Assembly: GCF_038592985.1 (NCBI RefSeq)
Contig: NZ_CP151951.1
Location: forward strand, 4,517,001 to 4,581,000
Direction: 5' to 3'
DNA length: 64,000 bases
From: Paenibacillus sp. FSL R10-2782
Lineage (GTDB): Bacteria > Bacillota > Bacilli > Paenibacillales > Paenibacillaceae
The notes beneath the pieces are model-generated. The model had not been told where the DNA came from. It saw only the letters and a list, made by a program, of their open reading frames with translations, and searched no databases. The position numbers and the translations under genes were made by a program. Each line of letters opens with the position of its first letter. Within the stretch, counting starts at the first letter, position 1. Shown here one piece after another: positions 1 to 10,033 of this stretch.

Positions 1-42
1 ATTCTATAAATTTTATATTTTATTTCAGGTTTTGCAAATTCC

Positions 43-1761
43 TCATTTACTTATTTCTTTTAAAGTATCCCAAGCGGCTTCATCCGCAAAGGTTCGGTTC
101 CAAACACCGATTCCTCCAAGCTTCAATGACTTGGCGAGTTGCACCCTCGCTTTCAGGGATATACGATCCTCCAGCCAAATCTTTTTTACAACGCCATCCT
201 CATTATACTCGACATAGTTCTGGCCTTCTGACGCTCTGAATTTAGGTTTCAGCTTAAATTTCTCGATAATCGCTGCTGTCGACTCCATACCAAGTGATTT
301 AGAGCTAACCTTGATGCTGTCCCCTTTGGATGTTTCAGACCATACACGAGTGTATAGCGGAATGCCTAAGACAACTTTTTGAGATGGTACTTCATCCTCC
401 TGAATGATTCGCTTGATCGACGCTTCCACCCACGGCAGCGAGGCGACAGAACCAGCCTTCGGGCTGGCTGCCCAATGCTCATCATAGGCCATAACCATGA
501 GATAATCCGTAATGGAACCCAATGATTTTCGATCCAGAAAAGCAGACCACATTTCACTTTGAGACTTAGGTGTCACATCTATAGACAATATCAAATCATG
601 TTCACGAGCCATCGGCTTAAGCTCTCGCAAAAATTGGGTGACATTGGGTCCATCCTTCGTATGAACATTTTCAAAGTCAATATTGATACCGTCCAGACCA
701 TTTTCCTCGGCAAGTGTAATTATCTGATCTATAATCGACTTTCGTCGTTCAAAGCTAGACAAGGCCTCTGTCGTTAATTCAGGATTAAAGCTGTTGCTCA
801 ACAAGCCCCATACTTCCATCCCCTTGCGATGCGCCCAACTGACATAGGCAGGATCCGCTTTGCTTTGTACGGTGCCCTCATTATCTATGACACTGAACCA
901 GGTGGGGCTTACCACATTCACTCCAGGCATAGGGCCAAATTTGGAAGGATCGGGTTTACGATTGTAAACAGCCTCCCAGGCGAGGTTCACAGGTCTCCCC
1001 TCCCAGTGCTTCTCGGAGATAGATGGAGTATCTTTAGCCGGAGCAACCGCAAGCTCTTCTCCTTCAAAGACATTGGCTGCCTGCACATATCCAGCGTAGC
1101 CGTTATCCAGTTGAACAAAATACCAATCAGCCTGCTTGGACCAAATACGCACCTTCGTTTGTTGAGGTATATCCGTCAAAATAAAAGACAGGCTGGAGGC
1201 TTCTTTACGCAAAGCAATTTTGGCATCCTGTCGTCCATCCTTCTTCTCCACGTTCCCCAGTCTGACTTTCTCTCCGGCTTTCATCAGGATAACTGCACCC
1301 GTCACTGTGTCTTCATGAACGGATACACCATACACTTCACGGACAGCTTGCATAGGTATATAAACTGATCCACTAATAATCTGGGGAGCTGCGCTGAGCG
1401 TATATGATGTTCCATTCAATTCCCCTTGGGGCTTTGAAACGGTCATATGCAGCAAATTTTGCCTCGTAGCCAAAATAATAGTTTGGCTGTCGCCCTCATA
1501 ACGGATCGCAGGATCAATTTTACTTTGCACAAATTTGAGCGGTACCAGCATGTTCTTGCCTGAGTTTTGGGCTTCATACCCGGTCAGCTTTCCCTGGATA
1601 AAAATAGGACGGACACTGCTTTGCCAATCGGGTTTTTCATGCAGTGGATTACCGAACCATACGACAGTAATTGCGCAGATGATCGCTGCGAACAATAGCA
1701 AGCTTGCTGCCCCTTTGAAACGTGAACGTTTACGGCGGCGTCTGGAATGATTTCTGGCCAA
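43..1761 (-). CDS. Membrane-anchored GH18 glycoside hydrolase with stalk and SH3 domains
   Basis: Probable cell-wall or spore-cortex glycosidase of family GH18 (YaaH/YvbX-like), 572 residues. A very basic N terminus (residues 1-16) precedes one transmembrane segment (about 18-36), so the enzyme is anchored and faces outward. Residues 50-160 resemble the copper-amine-oxidase N-terminal stalk domain, and 165-235 an SH3-like domain. The GH18 barrel runs from about 265 to 570. Its catalytic motif is D357-G-I-N-I-D-F-E364, with E364 as the expected acid. The start is TTG, chosen because GGAGGTTG lies just upstream. It is transcribed alone, away from perR. The substrate (peptidoglycan or chitin-like glycan) cannot be told from sequence. 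Confidence 0.85.
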   Translation of the reverse strand: MARNHSRRRRKRSRFKGAASLLLFAAIICAITVVWFGNPLHEKPDWQSSVRPIFIQGKLTGYEAQNSGKNMLVPLKFVQSKIDPAIRYEGDSQTIILATRQNLLHMTVSKPQGELNGTSYTLSAAPQIISGSVYIPMQAVREVYGVSVHEDTVTGAVILMKAGEKVRLGNVEKKDGRQDAKIALRKEASSLSFILTDIPQQTKVRIWSKQADWYFVQLDNGYAGYVQAANVFEGEELAVAPAKDTPSISEKHWEGRPVNLAWEAVYNRKPDPSKFGPMPGVNVVSPTWFSVIDNEGTVQSKADPAYVSWAHRKGMEVWGLLSNSFNPELTTEALSSFERRKSIIDQIITLAEENGLDGINIDFENVHTKDGPNVTQFLRELKPMAREHDLILSIDVTPKSQSEMWSAFLDRKSLGSITDYLMVMAYDEHWAASPKAGSVASLPWVEASIKRIIQEDEVPSQKVVLGIPLYTRVWSETSKGDSIKVSSKSLGMESTAAIIEKFKLKPKFRASEGQNYVEYNEDGVVKKIWLEDRISLKARVQLAKSLKLGGIGVWNRTFADEAAWDTLKEISK

Positions 1762-1840
1762 TATTCAACCTCCATTGTCGGAACTTTGAATTACAGGATA
1801 ACGTAAACTGAACTGGTTACTTAAACAAAAGTTATTTAAA

Positions 1841-1864
1841 CAAAAAAACGCGGTAAATCCCCGC
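1841..1864 (-). terminator. Terminator after perR
   Basis: On the minus strand a short GCGG/CCGC stem is followed by seven T. A second overlapping hairpin (TTCCCC/GGGGAA) lies just upstream, so two foldings are possible. Confidence 0.5.
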
Positions 1865-1927
1865 TTGTGGGGAATTTCTCACGTTTCCAACCCATTACAA
1901 TATATACATATCGTACCAAAAAAAAAT

Positions 1928-2374
1928 CTATTCCTTGTTTCGCTGAATTTCCTTGTTCATACAAGCTTTGCACACTCCGTATAACTCCATACGATGTCCA
2001 TGCACTTCGAAACCTGTCTCCAACGAGGCATGGTGTTCCACATCAGCCAAGTACGGATAGCTGAAATCCTCAATCTTTCCGCATTTTTCACAAATGATAT
2101 GATAGTGCTCCGAAACATTGGCATCATAACGACTGGCGTTATCTCCATAGGTCAACTCATGTACCATACCCGCTTCTATAAACATCTTTAAGTTATTGTA
2201 AACCGTAGCCACACTCATGCTTGGAAACTTGGATTCGAGCGCACGATATATTTCATCTGCGGTCGGATGCCCCATAGATTCCATCAAATAGTTTAATATG
2301 GCATGGCGCTGGGGTGTTATGCGTACACCTGTCTTCTTTAGAAGTTCCAAAGCATGCTGGACGCGAGCTGCCAT
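1928..2374 (-). CDS. perR: Peroxide-responsive repressor PerR (Fur family)
   Basis: Metal-dependent repressor that senses hydrogen peroxide by iron-catalysed oxidation of its own histidines and controls catalase, alkyl hydroperoxide reductase and similar genes. The 148 residues align with B. subtilis PerR almost without gaps. The regulatory site is intact: H36, D84, H90, H92 and D103, each one position before the B. subtilis number. The structural zinc site is C95-C98 and C135-C138. The aspartate at 103, rather than glutamate, is typical of PerR and argues against Fur or Zur. The helix-turn-helix lies at about 37-65. It is transcribed alone, and a possible PerR box lies 40 bp upstream, suggesting autoregulation. 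Confidence 0.95.
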   Translation of the reverse strand: MAARVQHALELLKKTGVRITPQRHAILNYLMESMGHPTADEIYRALESKFPSMSVATVYNNLKMFIEAGMVHELTYGDNASRYDANVSEHYHIICEKCGKIEDFSYPYLADVEHHASLETGFEVHGHRMELYGVCKACMNKEIQRNKE

Positions 2375-2414
2375 ATATGTCCACCGCCTTATCCCTTACT
2401 TACTATTCGCTTTA

Positions 2415-2429
2415 TTACAACCATTTTAC
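2415..2429. promoter_or_regulatory. Candidate PerR box
   Basis: The 15-bp sequence TTACAACCATTTTAC matches the PerR-box consensus TTATAATNATTATAA at 10 or 11 of 14 defined positions. It lies about 40 bp before the perR start, a sensible place for autoregulation. This is a match by eye only. Confidence 0.4.
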
Positions 2430-2484
2430 ATTCTATTCATGTTATAAGGTCTATCCACATTGTACGGTCAATTCAAGTTTCTTG

Positions 2485-3882
2485 TCAACGCACTGCATTA
2501 TCGTTGGATGTCTCGTTGGAGGCCCCGGTAGCGGGAGATTCAGCCGAAGGCGTTTTTGATGCATCAGGTATATTCGGTCCTACTGACTCGTCCAAGCCAG
2601 GTAGCGATGGCATCAGTAGCCTTTTGATCGTTAAATTACTGTTGCCTTCCACGTTGACCGTATACTTACCTGTCCCATTTTGGCCTGAGATACTTTTACT
2701 GTCTATTTTAAAAGGGAAGTCTGATCGAAGGTTACCGTAACTGCTGGACCCCTCCAACTGAAAGTCACCATTCGACGGAAGGTCCAATGCAATATCACCG
2801 ACGGCACTGTATATTTTCCAATCTCCGCCTACCTGCTCGCTATGAACTTTGATCCCACCATTAAGCGAATTTGCATTCAGCTTTGCTGTGGGATTCAGAA
2901 CGTTCATGTCACCGTTTTGAGTATCAACCGTAATATCACCTTCCGAGCGGGCAAGCTGGATGTCGCCTATCATCGTGCGCAGCGCAACTGTTCCTTCAAT
3001 ATCCCCTGCCTGCATATCGCCGCGATTGGTTCGAATATCTACATCTCCAGTGATACGATGCAGTTTGACCTGACCGTTCAAGGTGACTCCTTTGACATTG
3101 CCGATAGCACCATTAACCGTGAGATTCCCATTTCCGCTCTCAAGCCGGATGCTGTCGATGGCATCTACTCCGTTCAGGGTAATATCCCCGTTGGAGGTTC
3201 TGATCTGCATATTAAATCGCCGATCCTCCGGCACTGTAATTAGCATATTCGTACGGGGCTGACGTCTGCTCGATGCTCCGTATGACTGTACCTCCGGACG
3301 AATCTGAATGGTCTTGCCATCTGTAGAAGTCAGCGAGGAGGCTTGAGCAATCTTGTCCGCTTCGGCAGCAGGCGCTTGATCCACCCACAAGGTCGCACGT
3401 ACCTCTACATTGGATACAGGTCGTCTGATCAGCGTTACATCGCCATTGACCGAATCAACTATCAAATCGGACGTCTGCATCGTTACAGGCACCAGGACGC
3501 CGCCCATATCATATCGGTTTCCCTTCGCCTGACTAAAATCCATGGACGCCGTGGTCAGATTCAAACTAACCTGGTTCCACAGGTACATATAATGATTTTG
3601 TTGGGTCATGGTAAAAACAGCAGCAGTCACTACCAATGCGGAGACAATTCCCTTCAGATCAGGTCTGAAACGCCGTCCGTTGTCGGGCTTGCCCTCCTTG
3701 CGGTAGTAAACCCCAAAAAAAACCAGATACTCCAGTCCCCACAGCACAAAAATAACGGGCCACCATACGAGGAGCAAAAGCATATATTCGGTATGCTGGA
3801 CAACATCCAGGATAAGCAGAACACCTACAGCCATCACCAGAAGCGAAGAGGTGTAGCGCCCGACTCTTATTTTGCGGTGCAA
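2485..3882 (-). CDS. Membrane protein with DUF4097 beta-helix domain
   Basis: 465 residues. Three hydrophobic segments (about 11-28, 33-57, 72-92) resemble the LiaI/LiaF-type membrane module. A long outer domain (about 110-430) is made of short repeated strands with recurring N-G-D-(I/V)-T and N-G-N motifs, as in the DUF4097 'putative adhesin' beta-helix family. The C-terminal 35 residues are low-complexity Ser/Pro/Asn. DUF4097 proteins often sit with envelope-stress regulators such as LiaRS or PspC, but none is next to it here. It starts 7 bp after the stop of the upstream membrane gene, so the two are surely cotranscribed. Function unknown; an envelope-stress role is inference. Confidence 0.75.
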   Translation of the reverse strand: MHRKIRVGRYTSSLLVMAVGVLLILDVVQHTEYMLLLLVWWPVIFVLWGLEYLVFFGVYYRKEGKPDNGRRFRPDLKGIVSALVVTAAVFTMTQQNHYMYLWNQVSLNLTTASMDFSQAKGNRYDMGGVLVPVTMQTSDLIVDSVNGDVTLIRRPVSNVEVRATLWVDQAPAAEADKIAQASSLTSTDGKTIQIRPEVQSYGASSRRQPRTNMLITVPEDRRFNMQIRTSNGDITLNGVDAIDSIRLESGNGNLTVNGAIGNVKGVTLNGQVKLHRITGDVDIRTNRGDMQAGDIEGTVALRTMIGDIQLARSEGDITVDTQNGDMNVLNPTAKLNANSLNGGIKVHSEQVGGDWKIYSAVGDIALDLPSNGDFQLEGSSSYGNLRSDFPFKIDSKSISGQNGTGKYTVNVEGNSNLTIKRLLMPSLPGLDESVGPNIPDASKTPSAESPATGASNETSNDNAVR

Positions 3883-3889
3883 GCCAGCT

Positions 3890-4519
3890 TCACCCTCTTT
3901 CTTTTACCTTTTTATGCTTGACCGACAAGCCGACTTCTCGCAAAAAGGCTAATAGTCCGATCAGCATTAATAAAATAGCTAGCGTCAAAAAGCCATAATC
4001 CTCGAAAAAGTTGCCCAGCCAGCGTGGTTTCATACGAAACAGAATCATAAGTCCGCCACCCACCACGAGCAGCACGGCAAAAAACAAGCCTTTCTCCCAA
4101 GCATAAAATGGACTGCTTCGCTGTCCTCGTGCATCCATCTGTGCATTACGATCTGGCTTACGGCGATAGCGAACCATATAATCCGCTGATTGTAACACGT
4201 CATATACATTATAAAAATATAAAACAGGAATGAACAAGCCGAGCAAAATAAGCAACGGAATGTTAATCCTCAAGCCGTCAGAAACAACATACAGCATCGC
4301 AAAAGTATCTAACAAAAGCAATACGATAAAAGTAAGCCCTCTAATGAATAGCCCCAAAAAGAGATGCCCCATTCCGGGTAACAATGCTGCCATTATAATA
4401 GAAATACCTTTGCGAAATTTAGCGTATTTAAAACGTTTACCCTGTTTGGGATGTTCCTGCTGTTCCGGCTCCGGTGACTGTTGTCCCTCTCCAGACAGTA
4501 TCGGTTGTTCCGAGTCCAT
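3890..4519 (-). CDS. Multi-pass membrane protein, first gene of DUF4097 operon
   Basis: 209 residues. I take the ATG at 4519 because AAGGGGGAGGA sits at the right distance; an in-frame ATG at 4597 lacks a binding site and lies in poorly conserved-looking sequence. The N terminus (1-35) is charged and cytoplasmic. About four transmembrane helices follow (40-62, 64-110 as two, 150-170, 180-200). The L-P-G-M-G-H-L-F-L-G stretch near residue 48 resembles the glycine-rich turn of TM2-type domains. It is coupled to the DUF4097 gene by a 7-bp gap, so the two probably form one envelope function. I do not recognise a named family beyond this. Confidence 0.7.
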   Translation of the reverse strand: MDSEQPILSGEGQQSPEPEQQEHPKQGKRFKYAKFRKGISIIMAALLPGMGHLFLGLFIRGLTFIVLLLLDTFAMLYVVSDGLRINIPLLILLGLFIPVLYFYNVYDVLQSADYMVRYRRKPDRNAQMDARGQRSSPFYAWEKGLFFAVLLVVGGGLMILFRMKPRWLGNFFEDYGFLTLAILLMLIGLLAFLREVGLSVKHKKVKERG

Positions 4520-4625
4520 GCCATCCTCCCCCTTGAATTCCATGCGTGATCCGCAGCAAATCCTCCAATGGTTAGATAGTACCCCAATCGGATTCAAGAG
4601 TAACTGGAAAAATTATGTTAAACCC

Positions 4626-5339
4626 TCATTCCACGGAAACTGCCGCTACATCCTCCCACTGCCTGAGATCGGCAGCAATACGCACCGGATTAAATTCGCG
4701 GCGAACCAGCACTTCCAAGGAAACCTCCATGCTTTGCCGATTTGGATGCAGTTCGTGAAAAGGGACATTCTCATGCTCTTTAATCACTATTTTACGTATT
4801 TCCACTTTTTCTTGCTCTAAATAAGTCGAAATTTGCTCCAGCAATTGATGGGATGACAATCCGTACAATGTTATAAGATGAGCTTGTCGTCCACGCATAT
4901 ACCGCAATTCAACTTTGTTAAACACCCATAAGTTTAGAAATACAAGTACAGTCGCCGCAATAGATGGAAAATAAAAACCTGCCCCGACTCCAAGGCCAAT
5001 GGCTGCTACGACCCAGATAGAGGCTGCTGTCGTTAAACCAGTGATGGACTTGCCTGTAAATATAATAGTTCCAGCGCCTAAAAAACCCACTCCCGTAATC
5101 ACAGCCGTAGCCAAGCGAGCCGGATCAATACGTACATTTGCTTCCTTGATAAAATCGGCAAAGCCGTAAATGGAGAGCAGCATAATAAGCGTCGAGCCGA
5201 GACTGACCATAATATGAGTCCTCAAACCAGCCGCATGCTTTGAACGCTCGCGCTCAAAGCCAATGCATCCACCGAGGAGCATGGACAGCAAAAGCCGTAA
5301 AATGATATGCGAATTGTCTATAACCCAAGGATTATCCAT
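4626..5339 (-). CDS. MgtC/SapB family membrane protein
   Basis: 237 residues. The N-terminal 140 residues form four or five transmembrane helices with the MgtC signature: G-C-I-G-F-E-R-E near residue 23, then H-A-A-G-L-R-T-H, and the glycine-rich G-V-G-F-L-G-A-G-T-I. The C-terminal 90 residues look like the soluble ACT-like domain found in longer members. MgtC proteins matter for growth at low magnesium and act on F-type ATP synthase in Salmonella; for Gram-positive chromosomal members the role is open. It stands alone, with no M-box visible in the short upstream gap. Confidence 0.85.
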   Translation of the reverse strand: MDNPWVIDNSHIILRLLLSMLLGGCIGFERERSKHAAGLRTHIMVSLGSTLIMLLSIYGFADFIKEANVRIDPARLATAVITGVGFLGAGTIIFTGKSITGLTTAASIWVVAAIGLGVGAGFYFPSIAATVLVFLNLWVFNKVELRYMRGRQAHLITLYGLSSHQLLEQISTYLEQEKVEIRKIVIKEHENVPFHELHPNRQSMEVSLEVLVRREFNPVRIAADLRQWEDVAAVSVE

Positions 5340-5415
5340 AAAGCTCCCTTCTCCGGTTATGTTGTACTTCCCTCGCCGGGTTCGTGGTTTCTGTGCTAGT
5401 AAGGCTATTTGAGTG

Positions 5416-5877
5416 CTATTTCACGTTATGCAGGTGGTATGTGGTTAACTCCACGCCCGGAGCCACCTCCACCGCCGATACGGGGCGACAACCATGTTTT
5501 CGATAAAGGGCCACTGCAGGAGCATTTAAAGTTCCTGTAGTTACGATAAACAGCGGTATATGATGATATTCATTCAAAACATGCTTCATTAAGGAGTCGG
5601 CAATCCCTTTGCGAAAATGATCGGGATGAACCATCATACGTGTAAGAGTGAGCGAGTCGGGTGACTCAGACTGCACCGCCAGCGCCCCTAACAGGTCGCC
5701 CTCCTCAATCCAGCCATAAAATGTCTCTCCGCAGCTTCGCAGCGTATCAAACGTATCCAAAAGGGGTGGTATTGCATCAAAACCGATCCGCTCAGCCTCC
5801 AGCCTGTAGGCGATATGCTGAAGACGCCATATCTGACTGACCATTTCATCATCTTCCAATGGACATATGCTAATCAT
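5416..5877 (-). CDS. GNAT-family N-acetyltransferase
   Basis: 153 residues, the usual length for a single GNAT domain. The acetyl-CoA loop appears as M-V-H-P-D-H-F-R-K-G-I-A-D-S-L near residues 82-97, close to the Q/RxxGxG/A motif, and A-V-A-L-Y-R-K-H-G-C near 126 is the usual fourth motif. An AAAAGGAGG site precedes the ATG at the right spacing. Monocistronic. The substrate cannot be deduced. Confidence 0.85.
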   Translation of the reverse strand: MISICPLEDDEMVSQIWRLQHIAYRLEAERIGFDAIPPLLDTFDTLRSCGETFYGWIEEGDLLGALAVQSESPDSLTLTRMMVHPDHFRKGIADSLMKHVLNEYHHIPLFIVTTGTLNAPAVALYRKHGCRPVSAVEVAPGVELTTYHLHNVK

Positions 5878-5992
5878 GCTGTATCCCTCCTTTTATTCAA
5901 CAGGGCAGCTATATTACTGTTTTCTATAGGAAAACTCGTAGCATGTCATTGCGCTTCCAAATTCCATACAGCAACTCTAACAGGGCCTATAC

Positions 5993-6011
5993 AAAAAGGG
6001 ACCTGTCCCTA
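5993..6011 (-). terminator. Possible terminator after gatB
   Basis: On the minus strand AGGGA and TCCCT form a 5-bp stem with a 4-base loop, followed by five T, about 30 bp after the gatB stop. The stem is short, so this is tentative. Confidence 0.35.
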
Positions 6012-6041
6012 TTAAGACAAGCCCCTTTCAAATCTATGCCA

Positions 6042-7487
6042 TTAGCGGTTTAACACTTCGGTCAGCAGCTTGTTGGCGAGGCCAGGATTTGCTTTGCCCT
6101 TGCTCTCCTTCATTACTTGACCAACCAGGAATCCGATGGCCTTCTGCTTGCCAGCTTTGTAATCCTCAACCGACTGCGGGTTAGCCGCTACAACCTGCTC
6201 TACGATCGTCAGGATCGCACCCTCGTCGCTGATTTGCACAAGCCCTTTTTCTTCAACAATTTGCTGTGGCAGTTTATCACTCTCCAGCATTTCCTTGAAG
6301 ACTGTTTTAGCAATTTTACTATTGATCGTTCCCTTCTCCAACAGCCCGATCATTTCACCCAAGCCCCGACCTGTCAGTTTAACCTGTGACAGCTCCACAC
6401 CGACACTGTTTAAATAGCCGAGCAAATCCCCCATAATCCAGTTGGATACTGCTTTGGCATCCTTCGTGTATTGAAGACTATCCTCGAACAAATCCGCCAG
6501 TGGCTTGGAAGACGTAATGACCTGTGCATCATACTCAGGCAAACCATATTCCGAGGTGTAGCGTGCTTTACGTTGGTCAGGCAATTCAGGAATCGAAGCA
6601 CGAATGCGTTCTTTCCATTCTGTATCAATATGCAGCGTAACAAGATCCGGGTCCGGGAAATAACGATAGTCATGCGCCTGTTCCTTACCGCGCATGGACA
6701 GGGTTTTGCCTTGAGCTTCATCCCAACGGCGTGTCTCCTGTACAATCGTTCCGCCTTCCTCCAGCGTCTGCTCCTGGCGGAACTGCTCATACTCCAATCC
6801 GCGCTGTACGCCACGGAAGGAGTTCATGTTTTTCAGCTCTGCTTTAGTACCCAACTCTTGCTGTCCATGCGGACGAAGGCTGATGTTCGCGTCGCAGCGA
6901 AGCGAGCCTTCCTCCATCTTCACATCGGATACGTCACAATACTGCATAATGGCACGTATCTTTTCCAAGTAAGCCTTGGCTTCCTCCGGTGAAGATATTT
7001 CCGGTTCCGAAACGATCTCGACCAACGGTGTACCGACACGGTTAAAATCAACCAAAGACGCATAGCCGCCATCGACGTGTGTTAATTTGCCTGCGTCCTC
7101 TTCCAGATGCAGTCGGGTAATACCGATACGCTTTGTCTCACCGTTCACTTCAATATCAATCCAGCCATGCTCGCCGATCGGCTGATCGTATTGCGAGATT
7201 TGGTAGGCCTTGGGTGAATCGGGGTAAAAATAGTTTTTGCGGTCAAACTTGCTCACATCAGCAATCGTACAATTAAGCGCCATCGCCGCTTTCATCGCAT
7301 AATCAACGGCCTGACGGTTTAATACCGGCAGTACCCCCGGATGTCCAAGACAAATGGGACATGTGTGCGAGTTTGGCGGTGCTCCGAAGGATGTCGAGCA
7401 TCCGCAAAATATTTTAGACTTCGTATGCAGTTCCACATGGACTTCCAGTCCGATGACCGTCTCATATTTGGATGTAGTTGTAGACAT
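6042..7487 (-). CDS. gatB: Aspartyl/glutamyl-tRNA(Asn/Gln) amidotransferase subunit B
   Basis: Kinase-like subunit of GatCAB, which converts Glu-tRNA(Gln) and Asp-tRNA(Asn) to the correct amide forms using glutamine. 481 residues, normal length. Seen: the start [12 protein letters not shown], the zinc-binding C-G-C-S and C-P-I-C-L-G-H-P-G motifs near residues 28-50, and the C-terminal YqeY-like tail domain ending in K-G-K-A-N-P. AAGGAGG lies 10 bp before the ATG. It is the last gene of gatC-gatA-gatB, 26 bp after gatA. Confidence 0.98.
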   Translation of the reverse strand: MSTTTSKYETVIGLEVHVELHTKSKIFCGCSTSFGAPPNSHTCPICLGHPGVLPVLNRQAVDYAMKAAMALNCTIADVSKFDRKNYFYPDSPKAYQISQYDQPIGEHGWIDIEVNGETKRIGITRLHLEEDAGKLTHVDGGYASLVDFNRVGTPLVEIVSEPEISSPEEAKAYLEKIRAIMQYCDVSDVKMEEGSLRCDANISLRPHGQQELGTKAELKNMNSFRGVQRGLEYEQFRQEQTLEEGGTIVQETRRWDEAQGKTLSMRGKEQAHDYRYFPDPDLVTLHIDTEWKERIRASIPELPDQRKARYTSEYGLPEYDAQVITSSKPLADLFEDSLQYTKDAKAVSNWIMGDLLGYLNSVGVELSQVKLTGRGLGEMIGLLEKGTINSKIAKTVFKEMLESDKLPQQIVEEKGLVQISDEGAILTIVEQVVAANPQSVEDYKAGKQKAIGFLVGQVMKESKGKANPGLANKLLTEVLNR

Positions 7488-7513
7488 AAATAGGTTCCCT
7501 CCTTTTCGGCAAA

Positions 7514-8971
7514 TTACAGCTGCGGACGCTGCTTGTGAAATTCGGTATTTTGTTCAAATGCATGCGCTACACGCAGCACGGAAGACTCGTCAAAGGCTTT
7601 TCCGATAATTTGCAGTCCAACCGGCAATCCATCTGCAAGACCACAAGGGATGCTGATGGCTGGCACTCCAGCCAAGCTCACCGGAATCGTCAAGATATCG
7701 TTTAAATACATCGTTAATGGATCATCCACTTGCGAACCGATTTTAAAAGCCGTGGTCGGCGCAGTAGGTCCAATAATGACATCATATTGTTCAAACACAC
7801 GATCAAAATCCTGTTTGATCAGTGTACGCACTTTTTGAGCTTTCAAGTAGTAAGCATCATAGTACCCGGAACTCAGCGCATAGGTGCCCAGCATAATCCG
7901 GCGCTTCACCTCGGGGCCAAAGCCCTGCGTGCGGGATTGATGGTACAAATCCAGCAGGTTGTCTGGATTGTCTGCACGTACGCCATAGCGTACACCGTCA
8001 AAACGGGCCAGATTGGACGATGCTTCGGATGAAGCCAGCAGATAGTATGTGGCTACCGCATATTCGGTGTGCGGAAGAGAAACTTCTTCCCATACCGCGC
8101 CCAGTCCTTCCAGCGTTTTCAGTGCGTCCAGCACCTTTTCCTTGACCTGTGGATCGACACCCTCACCCAGATACTCCTTAGGTACAGCAATACGAAGCCC
8201 TTTTACATCTCCAGTCAAAGCGTTCAAGTAATCAGGAACGTCTACCTTCGCAGAAGTGGAGTCCTTCTGATCATAGCCTGCAATGGCTTGCAGGACGTAC
8301 GCCGAATCCTGAACATTTTTCGTAATCGGTCCAATTTGGTCCAAAGAGGAAGCAAAGGCTACCAGGCCAAAACGTGATACCAGACCATAGGTTGGCTTCA
8401 AGCCCACTACGCCACAATAGGACGCAGGCTGGCGAATGGATCCACCTGTATCCGAGCCGAGAGTGAAATAAGCCTCGCCCGCGGCTACAGCCGCAGCCGA
8501 GCCGCCACTGGAGCCGCCGGGAACGCGTTCCAGATCCCAAGGATTTCGTGCCGGGAAGAAGCTAGAGTTCTCGTTAGAGCCGCCCATGGCGAATTCGTCC
8601 ATGTTCATTTTGCCCAGTGTCACGGTTTGCGCCGTACGCAATTTGCCAACTACCGTTGCATCGTATACAGGATTAAAATTCTTCAAAAACTGACTGCCGC
8701 ATGTTGTACGCAGCCCTTCTGTCACGATGTTATCCTTAATGCCGACTGGCAGGCCAAACAGCAACCCTCGTTCCTCTCCCGAGATCAGATGATCGTCCAG
8801 CTGACGTGCGGACGCACGTGCCTGCTCCTCGTCAATCGTAATGTAGGCCTTGATCTTGTCTTCCCGCGCACCAATCGTCTCCAGAGCGTGACCCACCAGG
8901 TCACTCACGGAAATTTCCTTTTGATGCAGCTTGTTATGTATTTCCGGCAATGTATGATCAAACAAGCTCAA
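7514..8971 (-). CDS. gatA: Glutamyl-tRNA(Gln) amidotransferase subunit A
   Basis: Amidase subunit of GatCAB that frees ammonia from glutamine. The Ser-cisSer-Lys triad is visible: V-G-I-K-D-N-I near residue 75, then P-G-G-S-S-G-G-S, then [11 protein letters not shown]. The start is TTG at 8971: AAAGGAGG ends 7 bp before it. The in-frame ATG at 8989 overlaps this ribosome binding site and is ruled out by it. The protein is then 485 residues, the usual length. It follows gatC by 27 bp. Confidence 0.97.
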   Translation of the reverse strand: MSLFDHTLPEIHNKLHQKEISVSDLVGHALETIGAREDKIKAYITIDEEQARASARQLDDHLISGEERGLLFGLPVGIKDNIVTEGLRTTCGSQFLKNFNPVYDATVVGKLRTAQTVTLGKMNMDEFAMGGSNENSSFFPARNPWDLERVPGGSSGGSAAAVAAGEAYFTLGSDTGGSIRQPASYCGVVGLKPTYGLVSRFGLVAFASSLDQIGPITKNVQDSAYVLQAIAGYDQKDSTSAKVDVPDYLNALTGDVKGLRIAVPKEYLGEGVDPQVKEKVLDALKTLEGLGAVWEEVSLPHTEYAVATYYLLASSEASSNLARFDGVRYGVRADNPDNLLDLYHQSRTQGFGPEVKRRIMLGTYALSSGYYDAYYLKAQKVRTLIKQDFDRVFEQYDVIIGPTAPTTAFKIGSQVDDPLTMYLNDILTIPVSLAGVPAISIPCGLADGLPVGLQIIGKAFDESSVLRVAHAFEQNTEFHKQRPQL

Positions 8972-8998
8972 TTTGCATCCTCCTTTCAAATGTGAAAT

Positions 8999-9286
8999 CT
9001 ATTCCAGAACAGCAGGAACTTTAAACTGTCCGTCTTCTTCTTCAGGCGCATTGCGCATCACTTGCTCGTGTGTCAAACTTTCGCGAACTTCGTCGTCCCG
9101 CATGACATTGCTGACGTGCAGCACATGAGTGGTCGGTTTTACCTCTTCCGTATCCAACTCATTCAGCTTCTCCGCATAATGGAGAATGGCGTTCAATTGC
9201 CCTGTCATCGTGTCTTCCTCGGCTGCGGTCAGATTCAACCGGGACAGCTTGGCTACGTGACGGACATCTTCCGTGGAAATGTTCAT
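8999..9286 (-). CDS. gatC: Glutamyl-tRNA(Gln) amidotransferase subunit C
   Basis: 95-residue clamp subunit that holds GatA and GatB together. It begins M-N-I-S-T-E-D-V-R-H-V-A-K-L-S-R-L, typical of GatC. The ATG at 9286 has GAGGAGG upstream; an upstream in-frame start at 9334 lies inside a hairpin and would give an odd N-terminal extension. It is the first gene of the gatCAB operon. Confidence 0.96.
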   Translation of the reverse strand: MNISTEDVRHVAKLSRLNLTAAEEDTMTGQLNAILHYAEKLNELDTEEVKPTTHVLHVSNVMRDDEVRESLTHEQVMRNAPEEEDGQFKVPAVLE

Positions 9287-9307
9287 ACAAAAACCTCCTC
9301 GTGTATA

Positions 9308-9340
9308 AGAGGATTTTGCAAAAAAATTTTGCAAAATCCT
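9308..9340 (-). other. Hairpin in the gatC leader
   Basis: An inverted repeat of 10 bp (AGGATTTTGC / GCAAAATCCT) with an 11-base A/T-rich loop ends about 20 bp before the gatC ribosome binding site. It may affect messenger stability or translation of gatCAB. No T-box motif is visible. Confidence 0.5.
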
Positions 9341-9472
9341 GATATCAAAAATGCTGCACCGAACTTTGAAATAACGTTTTTAATTATAGGATAGAACCCT
9401 TTACAATTCAATCTTTGACGCGGTACAGAATCAAACTGTACAACCAAGCGGTAAATGTTGCTAAATGTATAT

Positions 9473-9495
9473 AAAAAAAGCACCTCTCGGTGCTC
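9473..9495 (-). terminator. Terminator between the 128-residue protein gene and gatC
   Basis: On the minus strand AGCACC-GAGA-GGTGCT is followed by seven T. It ends the transcript of the gene at 9567-9953. Confidence 0.85.
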
Positions 9496-9566
9496 TTTCG
9501 AAAAGCGATAGGAGCTAAGAACGTGCTAATTATATATTCTTAAAAAGAGTGGGCATTAGCCTCCAC

Positions 9567-9953
9567 CTATATCCAAGCACGTAAATTGACTTGTCTAATA
9601 AAATCAGCCTGTGATAACAACTCTGTCGCGGTTTCTTCTTCCTCAGCCTCAACCGAATCAAGACCACCATTCATCACATGTCTGAACAGCTTCTCATTAT
9701 GAGTAGCAAGGGCGTAATCTATCAGCGCTTCACGCTCAATTCGCTCGGCTTCCAGCTTCAAAATACTTTCTTCCAGCTCGATGTCCCCGGATGGTACAAA
9801 AAAGTTGCGATTCACCTTCGGGACGCGAATGACATAGTCAAAAGCATTGTCCGCATTACGGTCGTAAGCAATGATATAACCATGTTCGCCCACAGGAAGA
9901 TTCTGCTCAAAAGCATCCGCGACGATCATAATTCTAGTTCCTAAATGATGCAT
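9567..9953 (-). CDS. Conserved hypothetical protein, possible IDEAL-like segment
   Basis: 128 residues, no signal peptide or membrane segment. The first 60 residues read as a small beta-rich domain (I-M-I-V-A-D-A ... Y-I-I-A-Y-D-R). The part from about 75 to 105, with A-L-I-D-Y-A-L followed by charged residues and L-F, is reminiscent of the IDEAL motif of Bacillus proteins such as YpiB, but this is weak. The ATG is preceded by a run of seven G, a plausible Shine-Dalgarno. It is followed by a clear terminator, so it is transcribed alone. I do not know its function. Confidence 0.6.
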   Translation of the reverse strand: MHHLGTRIMIVADAFEQNLPVGEHGYIIAYDRNADNAFDYVIRVPKVNRNFFVPSGDIELEESILKLEAERIEREALIDYALATHNEKLFRHVMNGGLDSVEAEEEETATELLSQADFIRQVNLRAWI

Positions 9954-10033
9954 CGTTAGCCCCCCCGTTTGTCTGAACTTATCTGCTAAGTCTACTAAAA
10001 AAAAAGTAGCTTGTCTATATCATCTATGTATCT

